A stretch of DNA of 28,219 bases from NCBI GenBank assembly GCA_003427395.1, contig BFEA01000021.1, forward strand, positions 268,151 through 296,369, read 5' to 3'. Shown piece by piece: positions 9,570-18,426 of the stretch (position 1 is the stretch's first letter; every line of letters begins with the position of its first letter). This DNA comes from Chara braunii (Eukaryota; Streptophyta; Charophyceae; Charales; Characeae). The notes under the pieces are model-generated. The model was given only the letters and a program-made list of their open reading frames with translations. It was not told the origin of the DNA and did no database searches. The position numbers and the translations under genes are program-made.

Positions 9570-9968
9570 GTCACTCCTTCAACGAGCCCCGCAACTTATC
9601 CTGTCTGGATAAAGTTGCCATTGGGGCAGCAAATTTCAAGGTTTGTCTAACCCCTCGAGATTTCATTGTCTTGTCCTTTGTTCCGGGTGCCGCTGTATCC
9701 ACCTCATTAGGTTTTGACATCGCATTTGCCCTTTGTTTTTTAAAAGGAGAGCACCCCTGGAGGGGGGAGGGGGGGGAGGGGGAAGAACTTGAAGAGGAGG
9801 CTTCCCCTTGCTCCCCGATCCCTCACCTCCCCTAGATCGCCCTAACAGACTCCCTGCTGAATAAAAGTCCTCGTGGTCTGAGTCAGTAGGGTCGACGGGT
9901 GAAAATTCCTGCGGAGACTGTTTGCCTGATTCCGCGTGTTTAAGTCTATACAGTGTTGCCACCCCCAA
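9570..9968 (-). pseudogene. Low-complexity linker of the LINE, frame-shifted
   Basis: Downstream of the ORF1 stop, an acidic segment (SPVDPTDSDHEDFYSAG) continues in one frame, then a Ser/Pro-rich segment and a basic one (PFKKQRANAMSKPNEV) in another, up to about 9570. The switch lies at a G-run and C-run region (9757-9782), where slippage is expected. Probably part of the same reading unit as the frame at 8953-9561. Confidence 0.45.
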
Positions 9969-9983
9969 GTCCGAATCGTCATC

Positions 9984-11564
9984 TCATTCATCTTGCGATG
10001 AAGCGAATACATCATTTATATAACTCGTATCCCTGCGATCCGCCAAATCCCTAGGCCGGGGGGAGAGATCTCTTTCCCCCTCATAAGAGCCTCCTTCTGT
10101 AGGAGAGTCTGTAAGAGGGGATGTGACCTGACACTCTGGACCTCCAGATTTATGTATCACAATTTCATTTCCTTTAATCTGGACTTTCGGATCTTGATCC
10201 TCTTCTGAATCGAAACCAGGCTCTGAGTGTTTTCTTTTTTCTCTTGGCAGGGGCGGATGATCCTCTTCCATCGATTCCCCTTTATTTCCTTTGCCTCCAG
10301 TTCCGTTCTTTACTTCTTCAATATCATCCATCCTCTGGCTATCGGAGGAGGAGATTTCCTTTTCTGAGTCTCCTTCGTCCGAGTGTTCACCCCCTCTCTT
10401 TTCTCTTGCCCTTCGCTTCCCCTTCCTTCCTTTCCCCTTCCCCTTTTTCTTTTTCCCAGATTCAACTGTTTTCTCCACCTCCTCCCTCGGTCTACCATTC
10501 TCCCCGTCCTTTCGAATGTCCACTACCTCCATCCTGTCCTCTTCCCGATCCTTCCCCCCAACACTATTTTCCTTACCCTGTTCTTTGCTTGGATCTTTCA
10601 GGTTTCCCCCCCCTTTCTTACCCTGATCCTTGTCTTTGTCATTCTGCAATCCTTTTCCCGCGAGGTCGTCGACCTCGATGTTGGGCCTATTTTTCTCGGA
10701 TCCTTTGTCTTCTCCTGTGGAACTGACAACCGCGGCAAAGGACTTCTTACCCCGGGCAGGGCAAGACTCGTTACCTTCCGAGTGGAAGTGTCGCCTGCAG
10801 CTAGGGCACCATGGAGTTTCTGCGGTGATCACTTCGAGTTTAACAAATCCATCTCTACCCAGATCTATAACCAAGTACTTTTTGTACCTGAGCCTCGCTG
10901 CGGATTCCAGGTCAAAACGTACGTTTAGCAGATCAGGGCATAACTTATCCTTAAATATAGAATATTCCTTTAATATTTCGCTGCCGTAGACGTCGCGCAC
11001 CACTCCCGAAAGCAGTGGCAAGACCCCAATCGGGACTTGTTGAACTCGAATCCAAAAGAAACGAAACTTGAAGACTTCTCTCCATTCCCAAAGCGCATGT
11101 TCTGTCATCCAGGGTCTGAACTGGACCTTGTGGTGAATGTTGGCAAGGTTAATCTCCGTTTGACCGCATCGCAACATCCATTCCGCCACTGCTTTCGACG
11201 GGGCAACGTATGTGATAAGGTTTCTACCTTCGTTCTGGAACAGGCCCCGCTTTACGGGGGTGGTCGGGTGCTGAGCGGCCGCCGAGCCGTTCTCGTACAC
11301 CCTCACAAAACGTTTTTTAACGTCCAGGGGGGTGGCTGTGGAGTCATCTCCAAAGATGATGGTGACGGCGTGTTCACTGAGCCAGTCCGCCTGAATTTTG
11401 TAAAGGTCCTGGTTCACAATAACTTTATGGACCTCTCCCTCCTCCACTATAGACGGGGCGAGACGTTGCGGTAATATACCATCTAAATAACATTTCGCGA
11501 TAATATCCCGGATTCGTTCAACTTCGTCCGGGGTAATGGAGGAGGACGGTTTTTCGGCCGCCAT
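9984..11564 (-). CDS. LINE ORF1 protein (DUF4283-type, zinc-knuckle-like, 526 aa)
   Basis: Nucleic-acid-binding ORF1 of the LINE, expected to coat the element's RNA. The start ATG at 11564 is the first in frame and gives MAAEKPSSSITPDEVERI. The N-terminal half (about residues 30-240) resembles the DUF4283 domain of plant retroelement ORF1/Gag proteins, including FKFRFFWIRVQQVPIGVLPL and a LVIDLGRDGFVKLEVI strand set. At about residue 260 is CPSCRRHFHSEGNESC, a C-x2-C-x4-H-x6-C zinc-knuckle variant (the common spacing is x4). The C-terminal half is disordered and charged: a Lys/Arg-rich block near residues 370-395 that may act as a nuclear signal, then acidic stretches. This is the only long uninterrupted frame of the element. 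Family assignment is from motif resemblance only. Confidence 0.82.
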   Translation of the reverse strand: MAAEKPSSSITPDEVERIRDIIAKCYLDGILPQRLAPSIVEEGEVHKVIVNQDLYKIQADWLSEHAVTIIFGDDSTATPLDVKKRFVRVYENGSAAAQHPTTPVKRGLFQNEGRNLITYVAPSKAVAEWMLRCGQTEINLANIHHKVQFRPWMTEHALWEWREVFKFRFFWIRVQQVPIGVLPLLSGVVRDVYGSEILKEYSIFKDKLCPDLLNVRFDLESAARLRYKKYLVIDLGRDGFVKLEVITAETPWCPSCRRHFHSEGNESCPARGKKSFAAVVSSTGEDKGSEKNRPNIEVDDLAGKGLQNDKDKDQGKKGGGNLKDPSKEQGKENSVGGKDREEDRMEVVDIRKDGENGRPREEVEKTVESGKKKKGKGKGRKGKRRAREKRGGEHSDEGDSEKEISSSDSQRMDDIEEVKNGTGGKGNKGESMEEDHPPLPREKRKHSEPGFDSEEDQDPKVQIKGNEIVIHKSGGPECQVTSPLTDSPTEGGSYEGERDLSPRPRDLADRRDTSYINDVFASSQDE

Positions 11565-11640
11565 CTCGTAAGCAAAAGAGAGCAGCTACCGATCACAAAT
11601 CGTATCTAAATTGAGTACTTAATCCAAAGCATACATAAAT

Positions 11641-12450
11641 AGGGGCAAGTACTTAACGACAATCCTTTCCTCTTCCAAGAGGTCGTGGGGCGGGGGCTGA
11701 AAATTATACCTGCATTTGACACGCTTCCCTTTGCTTGATATTAACCTGTGCCTTGAGGACTACCGCTGCAGAAGATCATCTCCTTTTCGCATGGGCGCAC
11801 AATACAAACAATCCAGGATTGCCAGCTAATCGTGGCGAGCAGAACCCAGACTCGCCTCGAAGGGGACTCGTCCGACCCTGGTATCTCACCAGGATCCCTC
11901 GCCGTAAGACGTTACGGTGTAGACAAGGTCAGCTCATGGCTCCTCTCGGTAAGACCGAGGGACCCTAGCCAACAACGGTGATGGCTAAGACCCCGCTGCC
12001 CAGCTCAGCGTTCCCCCTTTCGTCTCAAAAAAGAGCACATGCCGAAAATAGCACACGAGTAGCGCTAAACGCCGCTCTTGCCCCGATCAGCCCGACCTTC
12101 AGCCAGTTTAGCTTACCGACCGGTTGGGTACATTTCTCAACTTACGTGCCTTTCGTGGGTTTTTTTTTTTAGACATCATTACACCCTGAAACGAGGAACT
12201 CTGACAGCTGTGTTTGGTTCTCTCGCATCAAACTCTCTTCCTTCTTTGGGCAATGAACGCATCTGGCCATCCATGTTGTCCCTGTCCATTTTACGAATGG
12301 TGACCTCCTATCGCCTCACCACGGGAAGTATCTTTTTTCCACGGAGACATTCACTCCGACTGTGCCAGACGTGTTTCATTTCTCCGAGTTACTTAATAAA
12401 AAATAAGGAGAAAAGTTGTTTCTAGCATTTTTTTTCAGTTTTTTAATTTC
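11641..12450. other. No gene seen
   Basis: No frame with recognisable motifs. A small hairpin CTCGGTAAGACCGAG sits at about 11946-11960. Composition is ordinary. Possibly degraded repeat sequence. Confidence 0.45.
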
Positions 12451-12454
12451 TTGT

Positions 12455-12560
12455 TTCGAATTTATTAATGTCAACATGGTGTCACACGTTGCGTTTTCTA
12501 AACTTAAATTTGAGCGATAGGACTTCACCCGGACCATGTCCCATATGCACCGTTTAGTGG
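12455..12560. repeat. Relic of the TTTATTAATGTC / GTTGAG family
   Basis: TTTATTAATGTCAACATGG, TGTCACACGTTGCGTTTTCT and GGACCATGTCCCAT match, in the same order and with divergence, the words seen at 3237-3322. It is therefore another copy of the small-element family. Confidence 0.5.
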
Positions 12561-13060
12561 ACCTAGTTCAACAGTGCGACGGCTGAAACAGTTTTTTTTT
12601 ATTCATTTAAAATTCAAAAATGCATTAAAAAATCCGCGAAAGATGCAATTCATTCATTTTGTTTTTGTTTCACAATTGGAGTGGCATACGTGACGTCCAC
12701 TACCGATAATGAAAACTTGTTGCCATCCGACACGCCCGGTCCGCCTTCACAGCTAAAACTGTGAAATCCGACTCTCCGATCCTGCGAATGGACACGGATG
12801 CATCTGGCCACGTTTTGAGAAGGATAGACCTGTGCTTTTTCTCACTTGGACAATGGTGTGCAGAGGCCCTGCATCGTCGAAACGTATGCGAACGGGCCCT
12901 TACTTACCTTTTTTTTCCGTGGGGTCGGCCCTTACTTACAATTTTCCGCACCTGTCCACATACACGTTCACATTCACGCACTTTCTGCAATTCTCTTTGC
13001 CAGTAGGATCTTGTCCGTAGTCTTCTTCTCCCTTCGACCCACCCTGCACTCCCACAACAG
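12561..13060. other. No gene seen
   Basis: AT-rich at first, then ordinary composition. Open frames here are short and without motifs. Confidence 0.45.
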
Positions 13061-13179
13061 TGTGTGTGTGTGCGTGTGTGTGTGTATGTGTGTGTGTGTG
13101 TGTATGTGTCTGTGCGCACGTATGTGTGTGTGTGTGTGTGTGCCTGTCTGTGTGCACGCATGTGTGTGTGTGTGTGTGT

Positions 13180-13225
<46 letters not shown>
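13060..13225. repeat. (TG)n microsatellite
   Basis: About 165 bp of TG with scattered variants (GCAC, ATG, CTG). The Cys/Val- and Thr/His-repeat frames through it on both strands are artefacts of the repeat. Confidence 0.96.
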
Positions 13226-13226
<1 letters not shown>

Positions 13227-13241
13227 TTCGTCAACAAACCG

Positions 13242-13295
13242 TGTGCTCAATAACGTGGGCACGCCCCTACATGAATGTGCTCAATAACGTGGGCA
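13242..13295. repeat. 20-bp direct repeat
   Basis: TGTGCTCAATAACGTGGGCA occurs at 13242-13261 and again, identically, at 13276-13295. The 14-bp spacer includes CGCCCCTACATG. It sits right after the TG tract, so replication slippage is the simplest explanation. Confidence 0.8.
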
Positions 13296-13517
13296 GATAC
13301 AGGAGCCCATGACGACAATGAATTTGAGCGGCCCCCGTCCTTCAAAGAGTCGCTCCGATCCTGTGAAGAGTTGCCCTATTCCCATAGCCGACGCGTATGC
13401 GGTCCTTCAAAGGTCGCACCGAAAATAGCAAACTACACACGACTTCACAAATTTCTCAAAACGTAATAAAATAACACCCCCCCCCCAAAAAAAAACTAAA
13501 GAAAGGACTCAAAGGGT

Positions 13518-13561
13518 CGTTGAACTAGCTGTCTCGAAAAAAGGAGACAGCTAGTTCAACG
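13518..13561. repeat. Perfect 18-bp hairpin
   Basis: CGTTGAACTAGCTGTCTC (13518-13535), 8-nt loop GAAAAAAG, and the exact complement GAGACAGCTAGTTCAACG (13544-13561). The GTTGA-CTAG words link it to the inverted-repeat family that follows. Confidence 0.85.
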
Positions 13562-13639
13562 GAAAGTGGCGAGGGTAGGGGTAGTAGTATTCGAGAGAAA
13601 GGATTTATTTCTGTTGTAAGAAAAAACGAAGATAGTCTT

Positions 13640-13790
13640 TATTGCCCTTTTTATTAAAAACGGACCGTTAGATGAATTGGACGACGTGCATCTCCCTCGT
13701 CGCATACAATCACACAGGGTCGAAAACCCCACGTTGACCTAGCTCAACGGAGTTACTGGGACAAGGTCCCTGGAACCTTGTCCCATGGGG
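13640..13790. repeat. Diverged direct copy of the inverted-repeat arm
   Basis: Matches the inner half of the neighbouring arm in order: CGTGCATCTCC, TCGTCGCATACA, TCGAAAACCCC, ACGTTGACCTAGCTCAACGG, TGGGACAAGGT. It ends in its own small hairpin, GGGACAAGGT / ACCTTGTCCC (about 13758-13784). Confidence 0.7.
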
Positions 13791-14257
13791 CGTGAAAACC
13801 AAGGGTACCAACAGTCATGTAAAACCTAATGAACATACTTGCATTCGAGAAAACGTCATTTTTTTATGTATTTTGTCGGAAGAAAAAAAACGATAAAATG
13901 TATTCACAATTAAAAAAAAAGCGGACCAGAGGATGATCGCGAGGGCGTGCATCTCCTTCGTCGCCTACAGTCACACATCGTCGAAAACCCAACGTTGACC
14001 TAGCTCAACGGAGCTAGTGGGACAAGGTCACTAGCTCCGTTGAGCTAGGTCAACGTTGGGTTTTCGACGATGTGTGACTGTAGGCGACGAAGGAGATGCA
14101 CGCCCTCGCGATCATCCACCGGTCCGCTTTTTTTCTAATTGTGAATACATTTTATTGTTTTTTTTCTTCCGACAAAATACATAAAAAAATGACGTTTTCT
14201 CGAATGCAAGTTTGTTCATTAGGTTTCACATGACTGTTGGTACCCTTGGTTTTCACG
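13791..14257. repeat. Large near-perfect inverted repeat (229-bp arms, 9-bp spacer)
   Basis: The left arm 13791-14019 and right arm 14029-14257 are reverse complements with about 6 mismatches and no indels by eye. The spacer is GGACAAGGT (14020-14028). Arms start CGTGAAAACCAAGGGTACC and end GGAGCTAGTG. No coding capacity and no obvious target duplication (flanks CCCATGGGG and TCTGCGACG). Transcription would give a long hairpin RNA, and as DNA it could form a cruciform. Most likely a foldback or MITE-type element, or an inverted duplication of the family member at 13640-13790. Confidence 0.93.
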
Positions 14258-14277
14258 TCTGCGACGGTTCGACATCA

Positions 14278-14378
14278 TGCACAGGCCTTGTCCAAATAAA
14301 AGGAATAAATGTCGTACCGTAGATGCTACTGGATTGTATAAGAGAGTCTTGGAGTTGGGGCCCGCAGGCCCACACACC
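14278..14378. repeat. 101-bp direct repeat, copy 1 (possible DIRS terminal repeat)
   Basis: Starts TGCACAGGCCTTGTCCAAAT and matches 14982-15082 over 101 bp with 8 substitutions and no gaps. The two copies are 704 bp apart and lie beside the recombinase gene. PAT-like DIRS elements carry split direct repeats in this kind of place, so this may be the outer copy. The partner pair expected at the other end was not found. Confidence 0.8.
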
Positions 14379-14981
14379 GTGGGAAGATCAAGGGCGGGTG
14401 GGACTGCTTCGCCAAAATTGGCGAAGGAGAAATGACTCTCCCCAGACCGGATGATGAGATGACATGTGTGCCTGCAAATTCGCGTATGCTCTGAGCACTG
14501 TTGGAGGTCGTACGACGGAAGGAAGATCGCGGGAACTCCAGCAGGTTCAGCAACCTGCCTCCACTGCTGCACTGCCGGTGATTTATACCGTCGCTGGTAG
14601 TGGGAGTAGTGTCGTGCGAACTGGAGGCATCCAAATGCACCCCGGTGAGTATCGAGGCCTGTCGCCCCAAAGTGATGTGTCCCCAGGGTCCAATTGCTGC
14701 ATCCGACCTTCGCGTCTGACCCTCCTAAACCTTGGTCCTTGCTCCTGCCCAGATGCCCCTTGACTTTCAGCGTCTCAATTCTTGTGTGGGTCCTTACTTG
14801 GTCTTTGCTCCTGACCAGATGGTCCCTTGACCCAACTGTTAGAACCAGACTCCGCTGATTGCATGCCGTAGATATCCAAGATCCAGGGCTACGAAGAAAC
14901 CGTGCGACTGAAGTTTGTTGGTGCGTGCTGATGCTGACAGGGAGTTGAAAAGGCAACTGTGAGTAGTTGCAGGACAATTGT
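14379..14981. other. Non-coding interior between the direct repeats
   Basis: A minus-strand frame of 266 codons crosses this region but shows no motif and runs through the direct repeats, so I do not call it. It contains a 35-bp internal direct repeat (CTTGGTCCTTGCTCCTGCCC at 14729 and a diverged copy at about 14798, 69 bp on), and GCCAAAATTGGC near 14411. Confidence 0.5.
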
Positions 14982-15082
14982 TGCACAGGTCTTGTCCAAA
15001 TAAAAGGAATAAATGTCATACCGTAGATGCTGCTGGATTGTATAGGAGAGTCCTAGAGTTGGGGGCCGCAGGCCCGCACACC
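14982..15082. repeat. 101-bp direct repeat, copy 2
   Basis: Second copy of the repeat at 14278-14378 (93 of 101 bases equal). It ends about 55 bp before the recombinase reading frame, so it lies at the recombinase edge of the DIRS element. Confidence 0.8.
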
Positions 15083-15139
15083 TCCTGGTCACCCCATCTC
15101 CCCCATCGTCCCGCTAGTGACCGTGTCGTCTTGCAGGGA

Positions 15140-16194
15140 ATGGTGGAACGAGCGCATGAGCGATGGAAGTTGACGGTAGAAGAGGAGCACACCTGAGAAC
15201 GAAGGAGATTACGAGAGCGGCTTAGAGTGGTGCAGTAATGTTATTGATGAGTTTGGTTGTGGTCGGCGATGGCGAAACGAAATGCGGAAGTTGTTGTTGG
15301 GGTTGAATGAGTGGTTGGAGAGGAATAAGGTTGGACGGGATTGCATGAGATGCATTGATTTGGATATATTATCATTCATAAGTAGTCAGTGGTTAATTGA
15401 GGTTGAAGGTCGCTGTCGGACAGCTGATTGCGAGGGGACACCTTTTGTGTCGTCGTCGACTGTTGATGCTGTGATAAATTGCCTGAGCAATAGCTTTCGA
15501 TTATTAGGAAGGGAAAACGATGATCCTTGCCAGAGTGGACGGGTGAAATCCTTTCGGAAAGCTTATCGAGAGTACGCATTGTAGAAGGGGGTAATTGAGG
15601 AGTCGGCATATCCATTAAAATGAGAGAAATTGAGGATTGTTATAAATTATATTAGAAGCAAGATTGTAGTAATGAAAGGGGTAATGGAAGTTGAAGCTTA
15701 CATAGATGCCGCAATATTCTTATACTTATGGGAGAGTTGGCAGCGATGTGGTGAGGGATTGCGCTTGCAGTATGCAGAGATTGATATCGGAGATAGGACG
15801 GGAAACCGATCGGCAAGGTGGGCGATTCCTGATCAGATTGAAGGAGCCTACGGAGGGGGAAGAGACGTTTCTGGGGATCTTAAGCGAATTGGTGGTTGCG
15901 TACGGCCGAATAGTGCAGGATATCCGGGTTGGTTATCTGTTTCGGGGTCGACGTGGGAATGGGCCGCTAGGAGGGAGTCGTTTCAATAAAAGGATTGAGA
16001 AATGGTTTGGGGAGGCGGGTGTGTATGAAGGGGAGACGGGTCACAACTTTCGGATAGGTGGGGTGCAAGCTGATATCGAGGAGGGATGGAGCTTGGGAGA
16101 GATGATGCGACAGGGGACATGGAAAAGTGTTGGGACCTTCATGCGGTATGGGTATGGGATGAAACGAGGTTGGAAAAGAAAAGGCGATAATTAG
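15140..16194 (+). pseudogene. DIRS tyrosine recombinase (interrupted)
   Basis: Site-specific recombinase expected to insert the circular DNA copy. ATG at 15140 (MVERAHERWKLTVEEEHT) follows a good 3' splice-site-like sequence, TCGTCTTGCAG (to 15136), so an upstream exon is possible. A frameshift near 15180-15195 leads into DYESGLEWCSN and the core-binding region (STVDAVINCLSNSFRLLGRE). TAG at 15582 and TGA at 15621 interrupt this frame. It continues with DAAIFLYLWESWQRCGEGLR, where QR holds the probable first catalytic Arg. A further frameshift near 15770-15830 leads to YLFRGRRG, then HNFRIGG (H-x-x-R), and WKSVGTFMRYG with the nucleophilic Tyr near residue-end 16150. Catalytic residues are present but the frame is broken in at least four places. 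Confidence 0.85.
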
Positions 16195-18426
16195 GTTTTA
16201 ACTAGGAACACTTTGAGGCCAAACATGGCTGGGTTGGAACAGGATGGATGCACTTTGGGGCTAGGTATGCATGAGAAAGGAGATGCGGGTATTTTGAAAG
16301 ACCAGAGTATATTTAATTGCATGAGTCGCAGGAACCAAGTTGGTTTGGCGGAGTCGGGAGTTATGAGGAGGTAAAATGCGGGGAAGAGTAACATGCGAGA
16401 GATGATGGTATTTAAAAGGGAGGTGGGAGGGAAGATCCATTTGTAGGGTTCCTTGGGTAAAGTGCTCCAATCCAGGGAGAGGGCTTCAACGTTGAAAGCA
16501 AGATTAGACCAAGTCTTGGATTTAAATAGGGGGCAGACATGGTGGTAGTCGGAAGTGAAGAGGTCGATGGTCGGGACATCTAATTCTTTGAAAATGGTTT
16601 TAAGAATGTGCGAGGAGATGCCCCAATCTGAGTTGTCTTCTGTTTTGGAAACGAGGTCGGTGTGTTGGTTAAGATGGTGTGGGATCCATATGGGGTTGAA
16701 AAGGGTATCACAAGAAATAAGGATTGATGCTATGCCTCGGAGCCAAGGATTGCATAGGGGATCAGAGGAGCGCATGTTGATAAGTAGAAAAGAGGCAGCC
16801 TGGCTGTCCCGGTGGAGTCTAACTGATGTAGATAGTAGGAGATTCTTGTGGTTCTTAAAAAGAAAGATGAAGGTTCGGAGAATCGCAAATAATTTGTGGT
16901 GAGTGGAGGAGGATTCTAGCAAAGAGGGTGGAAGACATTCATTAAAGATAATTTCATTATCAGGAGTTTTGACGACTGCTGCGATTTGAGAGGATGATGC
17001 ATCTGTTGCAATAAGAAGGGTATTTTTTCTGATTGTCCAAAGGTGTCCAGGTAAAGAAGGCAGGTGTTGGAGCCACCAAGTTAATTCAAGTAGAGATCAT
17101 TAGAGGCAGAGATGATGGAGTCCCAGTTGCCTGGCGAGATAGAGTCATAGATTGAGGATAGGTAGAGGGGAGCGGGAAGGAAGGTTTTTGGGAGCGATGC
17201 CAAATTTCCTGCGAGCCTTGCTAAGGACCTACTAGATATAGGGGAAGAGGAAACCTCGTTAATGAGGTTGATGATTTTCTGAGCCTTGCCATCAGGAACC
17301 CTTATTCTCTTGTTGTGGGAATCCAAGATGAAGCCTAAGAATTTAATGGACAGAGAGGGTAAAAAAGAGGATTTGTTGATACTTAGAAAGAATCCTAGGT
17401 TGTGCAAAAGAGCAACATAGTTGAAGGTTTGCCAGATGAGGGAAGGTACGAAGGGATTGGCCAATGCTGAATCGTCTATGTAAGAGGAACTGAGCACATT
17501 ACGCGTTCTAAGTTCCGTCATAATTTCTTGCATAACTGTAGTGAAAATCCAGCAGGCGGATGAGACACCAAAACAGAGGGTATTGAAGTGATAGTTAATT
17601 CCTGGCCAATTAAATGCGAAAAGAGGCGATGGTCAGGGTGGATGGGGATGTGATAGTAACCGTTTTTTATGTCGAAACAAGTGAGAAAATCCTGCGCAGG
17701 TGAACCAGAGAGGGGGGGGAGTAGATCATCGAAAGTTTCATAGTGAAAATATGGAAAAGAGAAAAAAAGGTTGACAAATCTGACATCAAGGATGAATCTT
17801 GTTTTTGAGGAACTTTCAATGGCAAACACAGAGTTGGTAACGATTGGGGAGGGGGAATGTTCTATGACCTTGCAATGCAGTAGGTGCGATACGGAAGAAG
17901 AGATGAAATCGTGGTGGTGAGGAAGGAGATGGTGGTTTGGAATGATTGTTTGAGGAGTTAATTGCATCTTAAGTGCTTGCTTAAATTGAGAGGCAGAGTA
18001 AACATTCTTGAGCATATGACGTACTTCCATTTTCTTTGATGATGGGATATGCGCAGTCCCTACGAAATTAAGTCTTACACCGTACTTGATCCATTGCAAG
18101 ACTGGGTGGGAGAAACGTCTAGAGGAGGAGGAAAGTAAAAGACTTCGATTGGAGAAAGATGAGGAGGTGGATGATGCGAAGAAGTGATGTGGTGGTCTAA
18201 TCCAATATGATGGTTCCTGGAGTGCAAAAACGGCTTTCCGTAGGTCTGTGATTGATGGAGGTTTGAAGAGATTGAGGAGGATCTGAGGTACTTGAGGAAT
18301 GTCAAAGGCGGGGTAGTCATTATGAAGTTGCGTTGAAGTCGTCTCTTCGATCAGATTCAGTTTTTGAGCTTTCGACGTCGAATTTCTTTGCTGCTCTGTT
18401 GTAGTTGTAACCTTTGTAGTCTTCAT
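16191..18426 (-). pseudogene. DIRS reverse transcriptase - RNase H (two frameshifts)
   Basis: Polyprotein copying the element's RNA. RT motifs in order: KTRFILDVRFVN, then FDIKNGYYHIPIHPDHR (first catalytic Asp, about 17665). After a -1 shift at the A-run 17619-17622 come YHFNTLCFGVSSACWIF and SYIDDSALA (catalytic YIDD, 17482-17471). A second -1 shift near 17090 leads into LELTWWLQHLP and RNase H, with LIATDAS (Asp), LESSSTHHKLFAI (Glu), HRDSQAAS (Asp) and IPHHLNQHTD. Downstream, LFTSDYHHVCPLFKS and EALSLDWSTL form the conserved post-RNase H region peculiar to DIRS elements. The stop TAA (16193-16191) overlaps the recombinase TAG. The frame stays open upstream of the ATG at 18426, so the true start may come from splicing. 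Confidence 0.9.

Larger units (their letters stand above)
4314..11640 (-). mobile_element. L1-like LINE retrotransposon, full-length or nearly so, inactivated
   Basis: Non-LTR retrotransposon on the minus strand. Read 5' to 3', it has a short 5' leader, ORF1 (11564-9984), a disrupted linker and second reading frame (9968-8953), an AP-type endonuclease, a reverse transcriptase, a C-terminal zf-RVT-like region ending at 4794, an untranslated 3' region (4793-4366) and an A-tail (4365-4314, interrupted once by a purine word). The domain order and zf-RVT region are those of plant L1 elements. ORF1 is open throughout. ORF2 contains at least three nonsense codons and several frameshifts, so the copy is not autonomous. 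I could not define target-site duplications. The 5' boundary near 11640 is approximate. Confidence 0.88.

Noticed and set aside
10244-10928. Plus-strand frames of 160 and 181 codons, Pro/Ser/Phe-rich
   Set aside because: Antisense shadows of the Lys/Glu/Gly-rich part of LINE ORF1, which has recognisable domains on the minus strand.
11735-12425. Plus-strand frames of 64 to 115 codons
   Set aside because: No motif, overlapping frames, and no start or splice context that would support a gene.
12846-13312. Cys/Val and Thr/His repeat proteins
   Set aside because: Translations of the (TG)n microsatellite.
13791-14257. An insertion sequence or a CRISPR-like array
   Set aside because: There is a single palindrome, not regularly spaced repeats, and no transposase or cas gene.
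14219-15019. 266-codon minus-strand frame
   Set aside because: It runs through both direct repeats, shows no motif or biased composition, and lies in the likely non-coding end of the DIRS element.
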